Shown here: positions 28,527 through 36,700 of the stretch, in pieces
Layout of the letters: every line of letters starts with the position of its first letter
Position numbering within the stretch: position 1 is the stretch's first letter
Source: Pseudozobellia sp. WGM2
GTDB taxonomy: Bacteria > Bacteroidota > Bacteroidia > Flavobacteriales > Flavobacteriaceae
NCBI RefSeq assembly: GCF_017810075.1
Contig: NZ_JADNYK010000010.1
Span: 50,786-114,785 of the forward strand
Direction of reading: 5' to 3'
DNA: 64,000 nt
Notes under the pieces: generated by a model
What the model saw: only the letters and a program-made list of their open reading frames with translations
Database searches by the model: none
Told to the model about the DNA's origin: nothing
Position numbers and translations under genes: made by a program

Positions 28527-29659
28527 TATTCGCTCAATAATGTTAAGGTCATTGTTTGATTGTGTAATTTACATTTTCCTTTGCCGGCAAAGGGTGCCAT
28601 TTCACCGTAGGAGTAAAAACCGGTCACCGCTGCCTGTTCGCCAATAACATCTATAACCTCTTCAACTTCATCTTCAGTACGTTGATCCATAACCAACTTA
28701 CGACCGATACAACTCACCAAAAGGGCGAGTTCAGTTTCTTTTTTTCTTAAAGCGACCGCTAATTTTGCAGCTTCCCGGGCACCATCGGCAATATCGTCGA
28801 CGGTAGACATCATCAATTGAACAGATGAGCCTTCGGGAACATTGCCCGCTAAAGTCATAGAATTTTCTTTTTCGTCAATGCTCAAAATAGTTCTTACCAG
28901 CGGCTCGGAGCCGTCGTGAGAATCTACGTTTAAAGGATAGAACAAAGCTGATTTAGGTAAATCTTTGGCTTTGTCTCCTAAATATTGTTTGTATAGGTCA
29001 AGTGCCGGTTTGCCATCTAGTTCGTAAAGAACGTTCTCTACAGATTTTGTAGTGGTTCGCAACGGGCCAAAAACCGTCCACCCACCGAAATTGGCACTGG
29101 TGATCTCTAAACTTTCACCATATAAACCTATAGCGATAATCTCACCTTCTTTGGGGCTTGAATTATAAGAACATAAAGTTCTCTCAAAGCGGGCATCATC
29201 ACCGCATAAGCCTCCTGATAAACCGATATCGATATTTTTTTCCATCTCGAGTCCGGTAATCAATGTACTGCCATTTACAGAACTGCCTTCTGATATTACG
29301 AACACATGTTTAAGGTTTTCTGTAGGAAACTCAGCAATTAATCTCTGCCCCAATAACTCATCATCACCATCAAAATCAGCAAGATTCTTACTTCTAATCA
29401 GAAAGTTACTTTTTTCAAATTCAATAGCAGTTAGTACTACGGAATTTTCGAAAACATTTTCATTGAGAATTTCGCCACTTGTAGATCCAAAAACGATATG
29501 CCCATCAGGAAATAACTCTAAAACTTCGTCGTAACAGTTTTCTTCTTCTAATAAAAATCGATTTCCAAAAACGAGTACCAAGGGCTGTTTTAAGGTTTGT
29601 TTGCCTGTTTTAAAGCTCCACTCCGATCCTTTTTCTTTTTTAGCTTGTACAATTTTCAT
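28526..29659 (-). CDS. FIST-domain sensory protein (NosP-like candidate)
   Basis: A 377-residue cytoplasmic protein with FIST N (~30-220: LVLVFGNRFLLEEE..VFGSTSGEIL..IGLSGGLCGDDARF..GLYGESLEI) and FIST C (~225-370: ALDLYKQYLG..YPLNV..GNVPEGSSVQLMM..SCIGRKLV..GFYSYGEMAPF). FIST proteins are ligand sensors beside kinases. Some (NosP) bind heme and sense nitric oxide, others may bind small metabolites. I cannot assign a heme ligand here. It stands between two kinase genes in one operon with H-NOX. Confidence 0.88.
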   Translation of the reverse strand: MKIVQAKKEKGSEWSFKTGKQTLKQPLVLVFGNRFLLEEENCYDEVLELFPDGHIVFGSTSGEILNENVFENSVVLTAIEFEKSNFLIRSKNLADFDGDDELLGQRLIAEFPTENLKHVFVISEGSSVNGSTLITGLEMEKNIDIGLSGGLCGDDARFERTLCSYNSSPKEGEIIAIGLYGESLEITSANFGGWTVFGPLRTTTKSVENVLYELDGKPALDLYKQYLGDKAKDLPKSALFYPLNVDSHDGSEPLVRTILSIDEKENSMTLAGNVPEGSSVQLMMSTVDDIADGAREAAKLAVALRKKETELALLVSCIGRKLVMDQRTEDEVEEVIDVIGEQAAVTGFYSYGEMAPFAGKGKCKLHNQTMTLTLLSE

Positions 29660-29669
29660 TTTTATGCTT

Positions 29670-31277
29670 TTACTGTTCGTTTAGAACTGATTTTTTTAAT
29701 GTAAATTGAAATTCAGTTCCTACACCGACTTCACTATCGACCCAAACCTCACCCTCGTAACGATCAACAATTTTCTTGACTATCGATAGACCAATACCTG
29801 TAGAGCGCTCTTTATTTCCTATAGACTGAAATATTTGAAATATTTTTTTGTGATACTCTTCCGGTATGCCTACACCATTATCTTCTATAATAAAATGATA
29901 ATGTTCTTTGTTGTTTTTAAAATGTACTTGAACAAGCCCTACTTCTCTTTCGATATGGGCTACGGCATTACCGATTATATTTTGAAAAAGCTGTTGCATC
30001 TTGGTACGGTCAGCTTGTATTGTAGGTAATTTTTCAGGAACCTCTACAGTTACATGATCAGGTATAAAAATAGTTTCCTTGATTGTCGAAATTACTTCGT
30101 TCAAATCGACTTCACTACTTTTAAGTTGCGAGCTGTTGGCTGTTGAATATTCAAGAATACCTTGGATCAGCTTATCCATAGATTCTACTTTTTCTTGCAT
30201 CAGCGAAAGTTGCTGTTGACCGGCCTCATCTAATTTATCGTGGTAGTCTTCTTTAATCCACGAGGCAAGGGCACTGATACTTCTCAAAGGAGATTTTAAG
30301 TCGTGCGAGACTATATGTGCGTATTCTTGTAAGTTTTTATTGCTCGATTCAAGTTCGGTAAGAAGCTCTTCCTTTTGATTTTCAAGTTCTTTTTCTTTGG
30401 TAATATCTTCTATTACAACTACTTGATACTCTATAGTGCCTTGTTCATCTCTTACCGCACTAATATTGGTCTTTGCTAAAAACGTACTACCATTTTTTCG
30501 AATGTATTCTTTGGTCAGTGAGACCGTATCTGAGCCGTTATCAAGACTATCAATGAACTCGTTACATTTATCTTCATCATAACAAACCGTGAGCTCTTGA
30601 AGTGAGAAATCTTTCAGTTCATTTTGAGAATACCCAAGTAAATTCGAAAAACTGGGGTTGGCCTTGGTAATTTTTCCATCGACCTTCAGGGCAATGCCCA
30701 AAGGAGAGTTATCGATAATAATACTGAGTTGTTTTCTCTGTTCAGAAAGTAAGGTCTTTATTTCAGTCTCTTGGCTAATATCGCGAATTATACCATGAGA
30801 ACCGATTGGCTTACCCTCGGTATCATATATTAAACTACAATTGATCTGAATATATTTATGAGTCTTGTTCTTTACAACAATTTTGGCACGATAGTTTTTG
30901 AGCGAGCCTACTTCGATTAAAGTTTGAAAGGCCTGAAGTGTATAAGGTATATAGTCTGAATGCACCAATCGACCTACGTTAAGGTTCTCTTTTCTATGGT
31001 CGTAACCCAGAAAATCGATAGCAGAATCGTTCATGGTGATAACATTGTACTCCATGTCCATGATAACATAGGGGTCAATGATGTCCATAAAAGAATCGCT
31101 GAGGTCTGAGTGTTTCTTATTGATTAAATTCTCTAGCTTACTATTGGCAGCCTTTAGGTGACGGCTTACATCGTATAGTTCTTTAGATTTGGTCTCTAAG
31201 ATTTTTTCAGCTTGTATACGGGCCAATTTCTGACGCTCTAGGGCCCTTTTTAATAAAGTAACTTCCTTACTATCCAT
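29670..31277 (-). CDS. PAS-domain histidine kinase, partner of H-NOX
   Basis: A 535-residue soluble kinase. A coiled coil (1-60) leads to two PAS domains (~60-170, ending GIIRDISQETE; ~185-300, with ANPSFSNLLGYSQNEL and VIEDITKEKEL). HisKA has H325 in YAHIVSHDLKSPLRS, and HATPase_c ends at about 530. The start chosen is the ATG at 31277, eight bases inside the H-NOX gene, as is usual for H-NOX/kinase pairs; the longer frame would run back into H-NOX. It has no receiver domain, so phosphate must pass to a separate protein. Confidence 0.9.
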   Translation of the reverse strand: MDSKEVTLLKRALERQKLARIQAEKILETKSKELYDVSRHLKAANSKLENLINKKHSDLSDSFMDIIDPYVIMDMEYNVITMNDSAIDFLGYDHRKENLNVGRLVHSDYIPYTLQAFQTLIEVGSLKNYRAKIVVKNKTHKYIQINCSLIYDTEGKPIGSHGIIRDISQETEIKTLLSEQRKQLSIIIDNSPLGIALKVDGKITKANPSFSNLLGYSQNELKDFSLQELTVCYDEDKCNEFIDSLDNGSDTVSLTKEYIRKNGSTFLAKTNISAVRDEQGTIEYQVVVIEDITKEKELENQKEELLTELESSNKNLQEYAHIVSHDLKSPLRSISALASWIKEDYHDKLDEAGQQQLSLMQEKVESMDKLIQGILEYSTANSSQLKSSEVDLNEVISTIKETIFIPDHVTVEVPEKLPTIQADRTKMQQLFQNIIGNAVAHIEREVGLVQVHFKNNKEHYHFIIEDNGVGIPEEYHKKIFQIFQSIGNKERSTGIGLSIVKKIVDRYEGEVWVDSEVGVGTEFQFTLKKSVLNEQ

Positions 31278-31812
31278 TTTGAATAATGTCGAATTGTACC
31301 TCGGTACCATCTTCTTTAATTAAATTGTAAGAAACTTGAGCAGAACTGTTATAGTGCTCGAAGCATTTTTCGATTAGACCATGGGCCAATCTATAAAGCC
31401 CTCGAGAAGAGGAATATACCATAGATAATGAGTTGTCGGTCTTGTCCAATATCTTAAAAGTAGGTAGTTCAGCTTCGGGATAAATTTTTTGAACATGTAC
31501 GTGAATATGGTCTTCGATAGAGTATAATAGACCCAAGGGATTGGTATAGCTCTTAATTACTTCAGGGTGTGCCTTACCAAGACTGGTGAAAAGGTAATGC
31601 CCGAAAGTGTAGATAAGGGTATCGGCATCAATTTTAACCGTGCTACTTAAATTGGTAATAAGGCTGACCATTTCATTAAACTCATAAGTGCCGATTGCCG
31701 TATAAATCCCATTAGATGGCAAGTCTGCATCTTCGATGATAGAGTCTACTACTTCGAGGCCAAATTTCTCTTCTACCATTTCGAGAAACTCGGTAAAAAC
31801 AATTCCTTTCAT
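31270..31812 (-). CDS. H-NOX heme nitric-oxide sensor
   Basis: A 180-residue heme-binding H-NOX protein. Proximal ligand H104, P117 and the heme-propionate motif Y133-x-S135-x-R137 keep exactly the spacing of H102, P115 and Y131-S133-R135 in characterised family members. The position of the O2-stabilising distal Tyr (140 in Thermoanaerobacter) is Leu142 here, which fits an NO/CO-selective rather than O2-binding sensor. It overlaps the downstream PAS kinase gene, its likely partner. Stand-alone bacterial H-NOX proteins commonly inhibit or activate such kinases when NO binds. Confidence 0.93.
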   Translation of the reverse strand: MKGIVFTEFLEMVEEKFGLEVVDSIIEDADLPSNGIYTAIGTYEFNEMVSLITNLSSTVKIDADTLIYTFGHYLFTSLGKAHPEVIKSYTNPLGLLYSIEDHIHVHVQKIYPEAELPTFKILDKTDNSLSMVYSSSRGLYRLAHGLIEKCFEHYNSSAQVSYNLIKEDGTEVQFDIIQNG

Positions 31813-31817
31813 TTTAC

Positions 31818-31864
31818 ACTAAATTTTAGAAATTAGAACTTTTGAACAGTTCCATTAATTTAGT
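31818..31864 (-). promoter_or_regulatory. Nested inverted repeats upstream of the H-NOX operon
   Basis: GAACT-N7-AGTTC (31836-31852) lies inside a wider pair ACTAAATT (31818-31825) / AATTTAGT (31857-31864), just 5' of the H-NOX ATG at 31812. This could be an operator or a leader hairpin. No clear TAnnTTTG box was found. Confidence 0.3.
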
Positions 31865-31932
31865 ATAAATGTAGGAAAATGCTTTCTTTTATAAAATAAA
31901 TGTTGTGAATTGTAAGAAATGTGTTATAAACC

Positions 31933-32334
31933 TTATGCCTTAACAAGTTCGCTCACCTCCCAATACTGAATTACCTTGATAATTTTTTCTTCGTAATCTT
32001 CATATTTTAAGGGCTTTAAAATGTACCCGGCAATTCCGATTTTATAACATTCCAACAAATCTGCACGATTTTCAGATGTTGTGAGCATTATTGTAGGCAG
32101 ATATTTATAATGATCATCCGCTTTTAAAATTTTAAGAAATTCTATGCCGCTCATACGGGGCATGTTCAGATCTAAAAGTATAATATCGGGTAATTGATTA
32201 TCGGACCCCAAGACTTCTAACGCTTCTTCACCATTTTTTGCTTCGGTTATTTTGTGCTGTGCATTAAGTTTAGAAAGAGTACGTTTAAACTTCATGGTTT
32301 CAATCGCATCATCTTCTATGAAGAGAATATTCAT
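31933..32334 (-). CDS. Single-domain response regulator
   Basis: A 133-residue CheY-like receiver without output domain. The acidic pair is E7-D8-D9, the phospho-acceptor D55 in IILLDLNMPRMSG, the switch Thr lies in IMLTTSE, and the Lys in YILKPLKYEDY. It sits 120 bases upstream of H-NOX on the same strand and may be part of the same regulon. A stand-alone receiver plus a stand-alone Hpt fits a phosphorelay in which this protein is the intermediate or the final protein-binding output. Confidence 0.9.
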   Translation of the reverse strand: MNILFIEDDAIETMKFKRTLSKLNAQHKITEAKNGEEALEVLGSDNQLPDIILLDLNMPRMSGIEFLKILKADDHYKYLPTIMLTTSENRADLLECYKIGIAGYILKPLKYEDYEEKIIKVIQYWEVSELVKA

Positions 32335-32399
32335 GGTAAATAAGTATAGGTTACTTCCGTAAATATACAGAAAAGTTAGATTGCATTTTATCTTTTGTC

Positions 32400-32417
32400 T
32401 TACAGCAGTATCTGTAA
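32400..32417. promoter_or_regulatory. Inverted repeat upstream of the response regulator
   Basis: TTACAG-N6-CTGTAA, a perfect six-base inverted repeat between the AraC-type gene and the single-domain receiver. No U-run follows in the minus direction, so it looks more like a protein site than a terminator. Chance is possible. Confidence 0.25.
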
Positions 32418-32478
32418 AAAATGTTTCTAATTAATTTTAAAGGTGTTTTCAATAGGCAAAACAGTATGTTTTCTAACT

Positions 32479-33327
32479 TTACCTGAAATTTTTTCGATAT
32501 TCAGAAGGTGTTTTGCCCATACTAGCCTTAAAGTAATGGTTAAAATTGGCCAGGTTGTTGTAACCGCTTTCAAAGCAAATTTGGGTAATCTGTTTATCGG
32601 TTTCGGCAAGAAGTTTGGCCGCGATACCTACGCGAACATTTTTTACATATTCCATAAAAGTTTGTCCTGTTTTTTTCTTGAAAAATCTACAAAATGAGCT
32701 AGGGGCCATATTTAATACGCTCGCAGCTTCTTCAAGTTTTACGCCGTCTTGTATCGACTGAAAAACATACTCATAAATTTTATTGATTTTCTCGACATTC
32801 TTAGAAAAGACCGAAGACCGGTTCACCGGTTTTGAAAGTACCTCCCATTCTTCGACTAGAAGAAGGTAATTGAACACTTTTAGTAGCCCAATAAAATATT
32901 CTAGTCCTTCTTTTACTGTGAGTGCTTGAAGTTCATGGTATATGGTATCGTTATTATCAGTTTTGAACCTGACACCTCTAGTGGCTTTTTTAAGCAGGTC
33001 TACTACCTTTTCGAGTTCCGGTATTTTAAAGAAATTCGAATCAACTATATTTTCTGAAAAATGGGTGACAATACATGTGGCCTTTTCATTTTCGTCGTTA
33101 TCTACAAATTCCCAGCAGTGGGGCAATTCGGGGCCGAGTAAAACCAAATCGCCTTTCTCGAACTGAGAAATATTATCACCTACGATTCTTCTTCCTTCAC
33201 CAGAAGTAATAAAGTTCAGTTCAAAATTTTTGTGGGAGTGTATTCGCGCATTGCGCGATAACGGTAGCTCCCTTGAAATAAAGGAGTGGTTATTCGGCAC
33301 ATAAATCTTTTCAATTACAAACTCCAT
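32479..33327 (-). CDS. AraC-family transcriptional regulator
   Basis: A 282-residue regulator. The N-terminal cupin-like sensing domain has RIHSHKNFELNFITSGEGRRIVG and FEKGDLVLLGPELPHCWE. The C-terminal double helix-turn-helix has VKLEEAASVLNMAPSSFCRFFKKKTGQTFMEYVKNVRVGIA and QITQICFESGYNNLANFNHYFKASMGKTPSEYR. It is divergent from the DapA-like/symporter pair across 136 bases, so probably controls that pair in response to its substrate. Confidence 0.9.
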   Translation of the reverse strand: MEFVIEKIYVPNNHSFISRELPLSRNARIHSHKNFELNFITSGEGRRIVGDNISQFEKGDLVLLGPELPHCWEFVDNDENEKATCIVTHFSENIVDSNFFKIPELEKVVDLLKKATRGVRFKTDNNDTIYHELQALTVKEGLEYFIGLLKVFNYLLLVEEWEVLSKPVNRSSVFSKNVEKINKIYEYVFQSIQDGVKLEEAASVLNMAPSSFCRFFKKKTGQTFMEYVKNVRVGIAAKLLAETDKQITQICFESGYNNLANFNHYFKASMGKTPSEYRKNFR

Positions 33328-33463
33328 TTTCGGTATTTTTAACTGTTTTGCTCAATATTACATAATTATGATATAATTAAAGTTAAAATAATATCAGATA
33401 TATATAAAATAATGGTGGTGTTCTCTTAATATTTCAGTTTCTTTTGTTGGACATATATATTTT

Positions 33464-34375
33464 ATGAATACTATTTTAAAAGGAGTGATTCCACCAATGG
33501 TAACTCCCCTTACTGCGGAAGGAGATTTAGATGTTAGCGGACTAGAACGGCTTATCGAGCATTTAATCGATGGCGGTGTTCACGGTATTTTTCTATTGGG
33601 TACCACGGGGGAAGCACCAAGTTTAAGTTTTGAGCTTAAAAAAGAGTTGATCAACAGGGCCTGTGAAATTATAGACAAAAGGGTTCAGGTACTTGTAGGT
33701 ATAACCGATACAGTTTTTAAATCTAGCGTGATACTTAGCGAACATGCGCAAATAGCGGGTGCAGATGCAGTTGTGGTCGCCCCACCATTTTATTTTCCGA
33801 TTTCGGAAAATGAAATGCACGATTATCTCGTAAGTTTGGTCGCCGAACTTACCTTGCCTTTTGTTCTCTATAATATGCCGAGCTGTACCAAAATGCACTT
33901 ATCTATAAACTTTGTAGAGCAAGCGAAACAACTTGGGGCCATAGGGGTTAAAGACAGTTCAGGAGATTTAGATTATTTACTCTCTTTGATACAGACCTTC
34001 AGAAACGACTCTAATTTTTCCATTATTGCCGGCACGGAGTCTTTTTTAAGCAATACCGTTTCGAATGGTGGGCATGGGTCGGTTGCTGGTGGAGCCAATT
34101 TTCAACCTAAGTTATATGTAGATTTATACAATGCTGCACTGAATAATGATTTGGCTTTGGTCGAACAACTGAACAAAAAAGTGCAGTTTATTCAAGATTC
34201 GATTTATAGAGTGGGCATGTACAATTCTCGATTTGTAAAGGGAATCAAGTGTGCCCTTTCGGTACTGAATATTTGTGATGATTATATGGCGTTACCTTTA
34301 CGACGGTTCGATGAAAAGCGTAGAAAGCTGATAGATGGTTATATTCGACAATTACAAGAAGATTCTATCAATTAG
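33464..34375 (+). CDS. Dihydrodipicolinate synthase/N-acetylneuraminate lyase family aldolase
   Basis: A 303-residue TIM-barrel enzyme. The Schiff-base Lys is K163 in GVKDSSGD, the assisting Tyr is Y136 in VLYNMPS, and the pyruvate-binding loop is G46-T-T-G-E50. Family members form or cleave bonds to pyruvate or related 2-oxo acids. The setting (own AraC regulator and a sodium symporter 15 bases downstream) speaks for catabolism of an imported sugar acid or amino acid, for example a hydroxyproline- or sialate-type compound, rather than lysine synthesis. Exact substrate cannot be read. Confidence 0.85.
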   Translation: MNTILKGVIPPMVTPLTAEGDLDVSGLERLIEHLIDGGVHGIFLLGTTGEAPSLSFELKKELINRACEIIDKRVQVLVGITDTVFKSSVILSEHAQIAGADAVVVAPPFYFPISENEMHDYLVSLVAELTLPFVLYNMPSCTKMHLSINFVEQAKQLGAIGVKDSSGDLDYLLSLIQTFRNDSNFSIIAGTESFLSNTVSNGGHGSVAGGANFQPKLYVDLYNAALNNDLALVEQLNKKVQFIQDSIYRVGMYNSRFVKGIKCALSVLNICDDYMALPLRRFDEKRRKLIDGYIRQLQEDSIN

Positions 34376-34390
34376 AAATATATAGCGATT

Positions 34391-35881
34391 ATGAACTATC
34401 AGCTTGGTACGGTAGATACGGTCATCCTAATTTTATATGGCCTGGTGATGTTAGCCATGGGCATATATTTCATGCGAAAGACCAAAACTTCGCAAGAATT
34501 TATGGTAGCGGGTATGGGCATACCCTCTTGGGCAGCGGGTATAGCGGTTATGAGTGCCTATACCAGTAGTATTTCTTATATAGCCGTACCGGGAAAAGCT
34601 TTTGACGACAATTGGCACCCCATACTATTCGCCTTGACGGCGTTACCTGTGGCTTGGTTCGTAACGAAATACGTAATACCCCATTACCGAAAAAACAATA
34701 TCATTTCCGTATACCAGTATCTTGAAGATAAAATAGGGGGCTGGGGGAGAATTTATGCTTCCTTTTCATTTGTTCTCTTCATGGTAGGTAGAACCGCGGT
34801 AATTCTCTATCTATCTTCACTGTTGCTAACCTCTTTTGTTGATGTCGATATTCGATTATTGATAGTTATTATCGGCATTCTCACGATTGCCTATACGTTG
34901 ATGGGTGGTATGGAAGCCGTAATATGGACGGATGTATTGCAATCGGTTATAATGATTGGGGGATTGCTGTTCAGTGCTTATATTTTAACTACTGAAGTAT
35001 TCTCTAAACCCGATTTTTTGATTCAAAATGCCTTCGATGCCAATAAGTTCAGTTTAGGAGATACTTCATTTTCTTTGAGTAGCCGTACGATATGGGTCAT
35101 GATTATTTATGGGGTGACCGAAAATATCAGAAATTTGATGGCCGATCAAAACTATACCCAGAAATACAGTGCGGTGTCAAGCGAAAAGAAGGCAAAGAAA
35201 TCGGTTTGGATCGCTATGTTGATTTACTTGCCCTTGACCGCTATTTTTCTATACATAGGCACGGCCATGTTCGCCTTTTATTCGGGTGGTGGTCATACCT
35301 TGGATCCTACTATTATTAGGGGTGATGAGGTTTTTCCGTTTTTTATTGCGACCGAACTGCCCGTAGGGCTCAAGGGATTGATTATAGCGGCCATATTGGC
35401 AGCGTCGATGAGCACCGTAGATTCAGCACTGAACTCATCGGCCACCGTACTCTACCTAGATTATTACAAGAAATTTTTTAAACCAGATGCTTCTGAAAAA
35501 AGTAGTATTGGCTTTTTAAGATTGATGACCGTTGTTTGGGGCATATTCGGGGTACTGTTCGGCCTATTGATGATCAACGCCAAAAGTGCGCTCGATATCT
35601 GGTGGCAAATCTCCGGTATATTTGGCGGGGGTATTCTAGGTCTATTTCTTCTGGCCATTTTCAATGTGAAACTAAAAAACTGGCAAGGCATGGTTTCGGT
35701 ACTCTTCAGTATTCTCATAATTATTTGGGGAACATTTATGAGAAACCTACCGGGTGAATTTGCTTGGCTCGAATGTACCTTTGACCCAATAATTGTCGGG
35801 GCCATCGCAACTGCAGGCCTAATTGTATTGGCCCTTATGCTTGTAGTATTGAACGGTTTACAAAGTGCGGAGTCGAAATAA
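34391..35881 (+). CDS. Sodium:solute symporter (SSS family)
   Basis: A 496-residue inner-membrane transporter with about 13-14 helices. SSS features include DTVILILYGLVMLAMGIYFMRKTKTSQEFMVAGMGIPSW, SAYTSSISYIAVPGKAFDDNW and, in the sodium-site region, AAILAASMSTVDSALNSSATV. It begins 15 bases after the DapA-family gene and very probably imports that enzyme's substrate or precursor. Relatives carry sialic acid, proline, sugars or myo-inositol; the substrate here is unknown. Confidence 0.88.
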   Translation: MNYQLGTVDTVILILYGLVMLAMGIYFMRKTKTSQEFMVAGMGIPSWAAGIAVMSAYTSSISYIAVPGKAFDDNWHPILFALTALPVAWFVTKYVIPHYRKNNIISVYQYLEDKIGGWGRIYASFSFVLFMVGRTAVILYLSSLLLTSFVDVDIRLLIVIIGILTIAYTLMGGMEAVIWTDVLQSVIMIGGLLFSAYILTTEVFSKPDFLIQNAFDANKFSLGDTSFSLSSRTIWVMIIYGVTENIRNLMADQNYTQKYSAVSSEKKAKKSVWIAMLIYLPLTAIFLYIGTAMFAFYSGGGHTLDPTIIRGDEVFPFFIATELPVGLKGLIIAAILAASMSTVDSALNSSATVLYLDYYKKFFKPDASEKSSIGFLRLMTVVWGIFGVLFGLLMINAKSALDIWWQISGIFGGGILGLFLLAIFNVKLKNWQGMVSVLFSILIIIWGTFMRNLPGEFAWLECTFDPIIVGAIATAGLIVLALMLVVLNGLQSAESK

Positions 35882-36002
35882 CCGTGGTGATATTTATCTT
35901 TAAACGTAATCTCTATTTTTACTGTAATTACGCTTTTCCTTAAATATAGTTGTAAGAAAATCTTTATCTTGTTGGTGGTTCTTGTCATAGCCAAGATCAA
36001 AA

Positions 36003-36518
36003 ATGTTGTATTTCAATTCGACTATTGAATTATTTCACAGTCGAGAAAACTTCTTAAGGAAAGATGAAAATAACTTTACTTTTAAACTGAAACAAAGTAG
36101 AAAATTCAATACTGCAAAGAATTTTGACATCGATTCTAAAAAGTTCTTGGTAGCAGTTCAAAGTGAGCTTCAAAAACGAAAGTTTGAGAATGAACAAAGT
36201 AATACAAACGTATTTTTTAGATATCTCCCTAGGTTTACAACGCATACGGGAGACAACAAAATTGAAGGGGCGAAAATTTTCAGAGAAGGTGTTATCGAGC
36301 TAAGAGAGTTTACAGACCATAAAATTGAAATCGTTAGCTATGTTAATTTGGGGCCACTAATTTTCATAACTACCTGCTTCGGTTTAGTTGTTTTTATCTT
36401 TGCTATATGTAGTTCAGAACTTAATCTGACAATGGGGCTTATTTTCATGTTCGGCATAAAAAACTTGAAGACAAGCATTTCCGATGTTATTGGAGATGCA
36501 TTAAATAATGCATTCTAA
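36003..36518 (+). CDS. Hypothetical protein with two C-terminal membrane helices
   Basis: 171 residues from an ATG at 36003. The first ~110 residues are soluble, K- and F-rich and without motif. Two hydrophobic segments follow: NLGPLIFITTCFGLVVFIFAI and LNLTMGLIFMFGI. No family recognised. It stands alone at the left of an accessory stretch; the only support is a long open frame with a plausible topology. An ATG at 36063 or a later in-frame start is possible. Confidence 0.5.
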   Translation: MLYFNSTIELFHSRENFLRKDENNFTFKLKQSRKFNTAKNFDIDSKKFLVAVQSELQKRKFENEQSNTNVFFRYLPRFTTHTGDNKIEGAKIFREGVIELREFTDHKIEIVSYVNLGPLIFITTCFGLVVFIFAICSSELNLTMGLIFMFGIKNLKTSISDVIGDALNNAF

Positions 36519-36700
36519 TTTGAGCTAAAAGATGTAAGATGCCGAATTGATTTCTTCGAAAATTGTCATATGAAATCTGATAAGTTGGGTACTTAAGAAA
36601 AGATAATTTTATATTATTAGCTTTTGGTTTTCAGAATTTTAGTGAAATGAAAATTTCTTTATTGCTATTTTGTAGGTAACTCGCACATAATTAATAGAAA

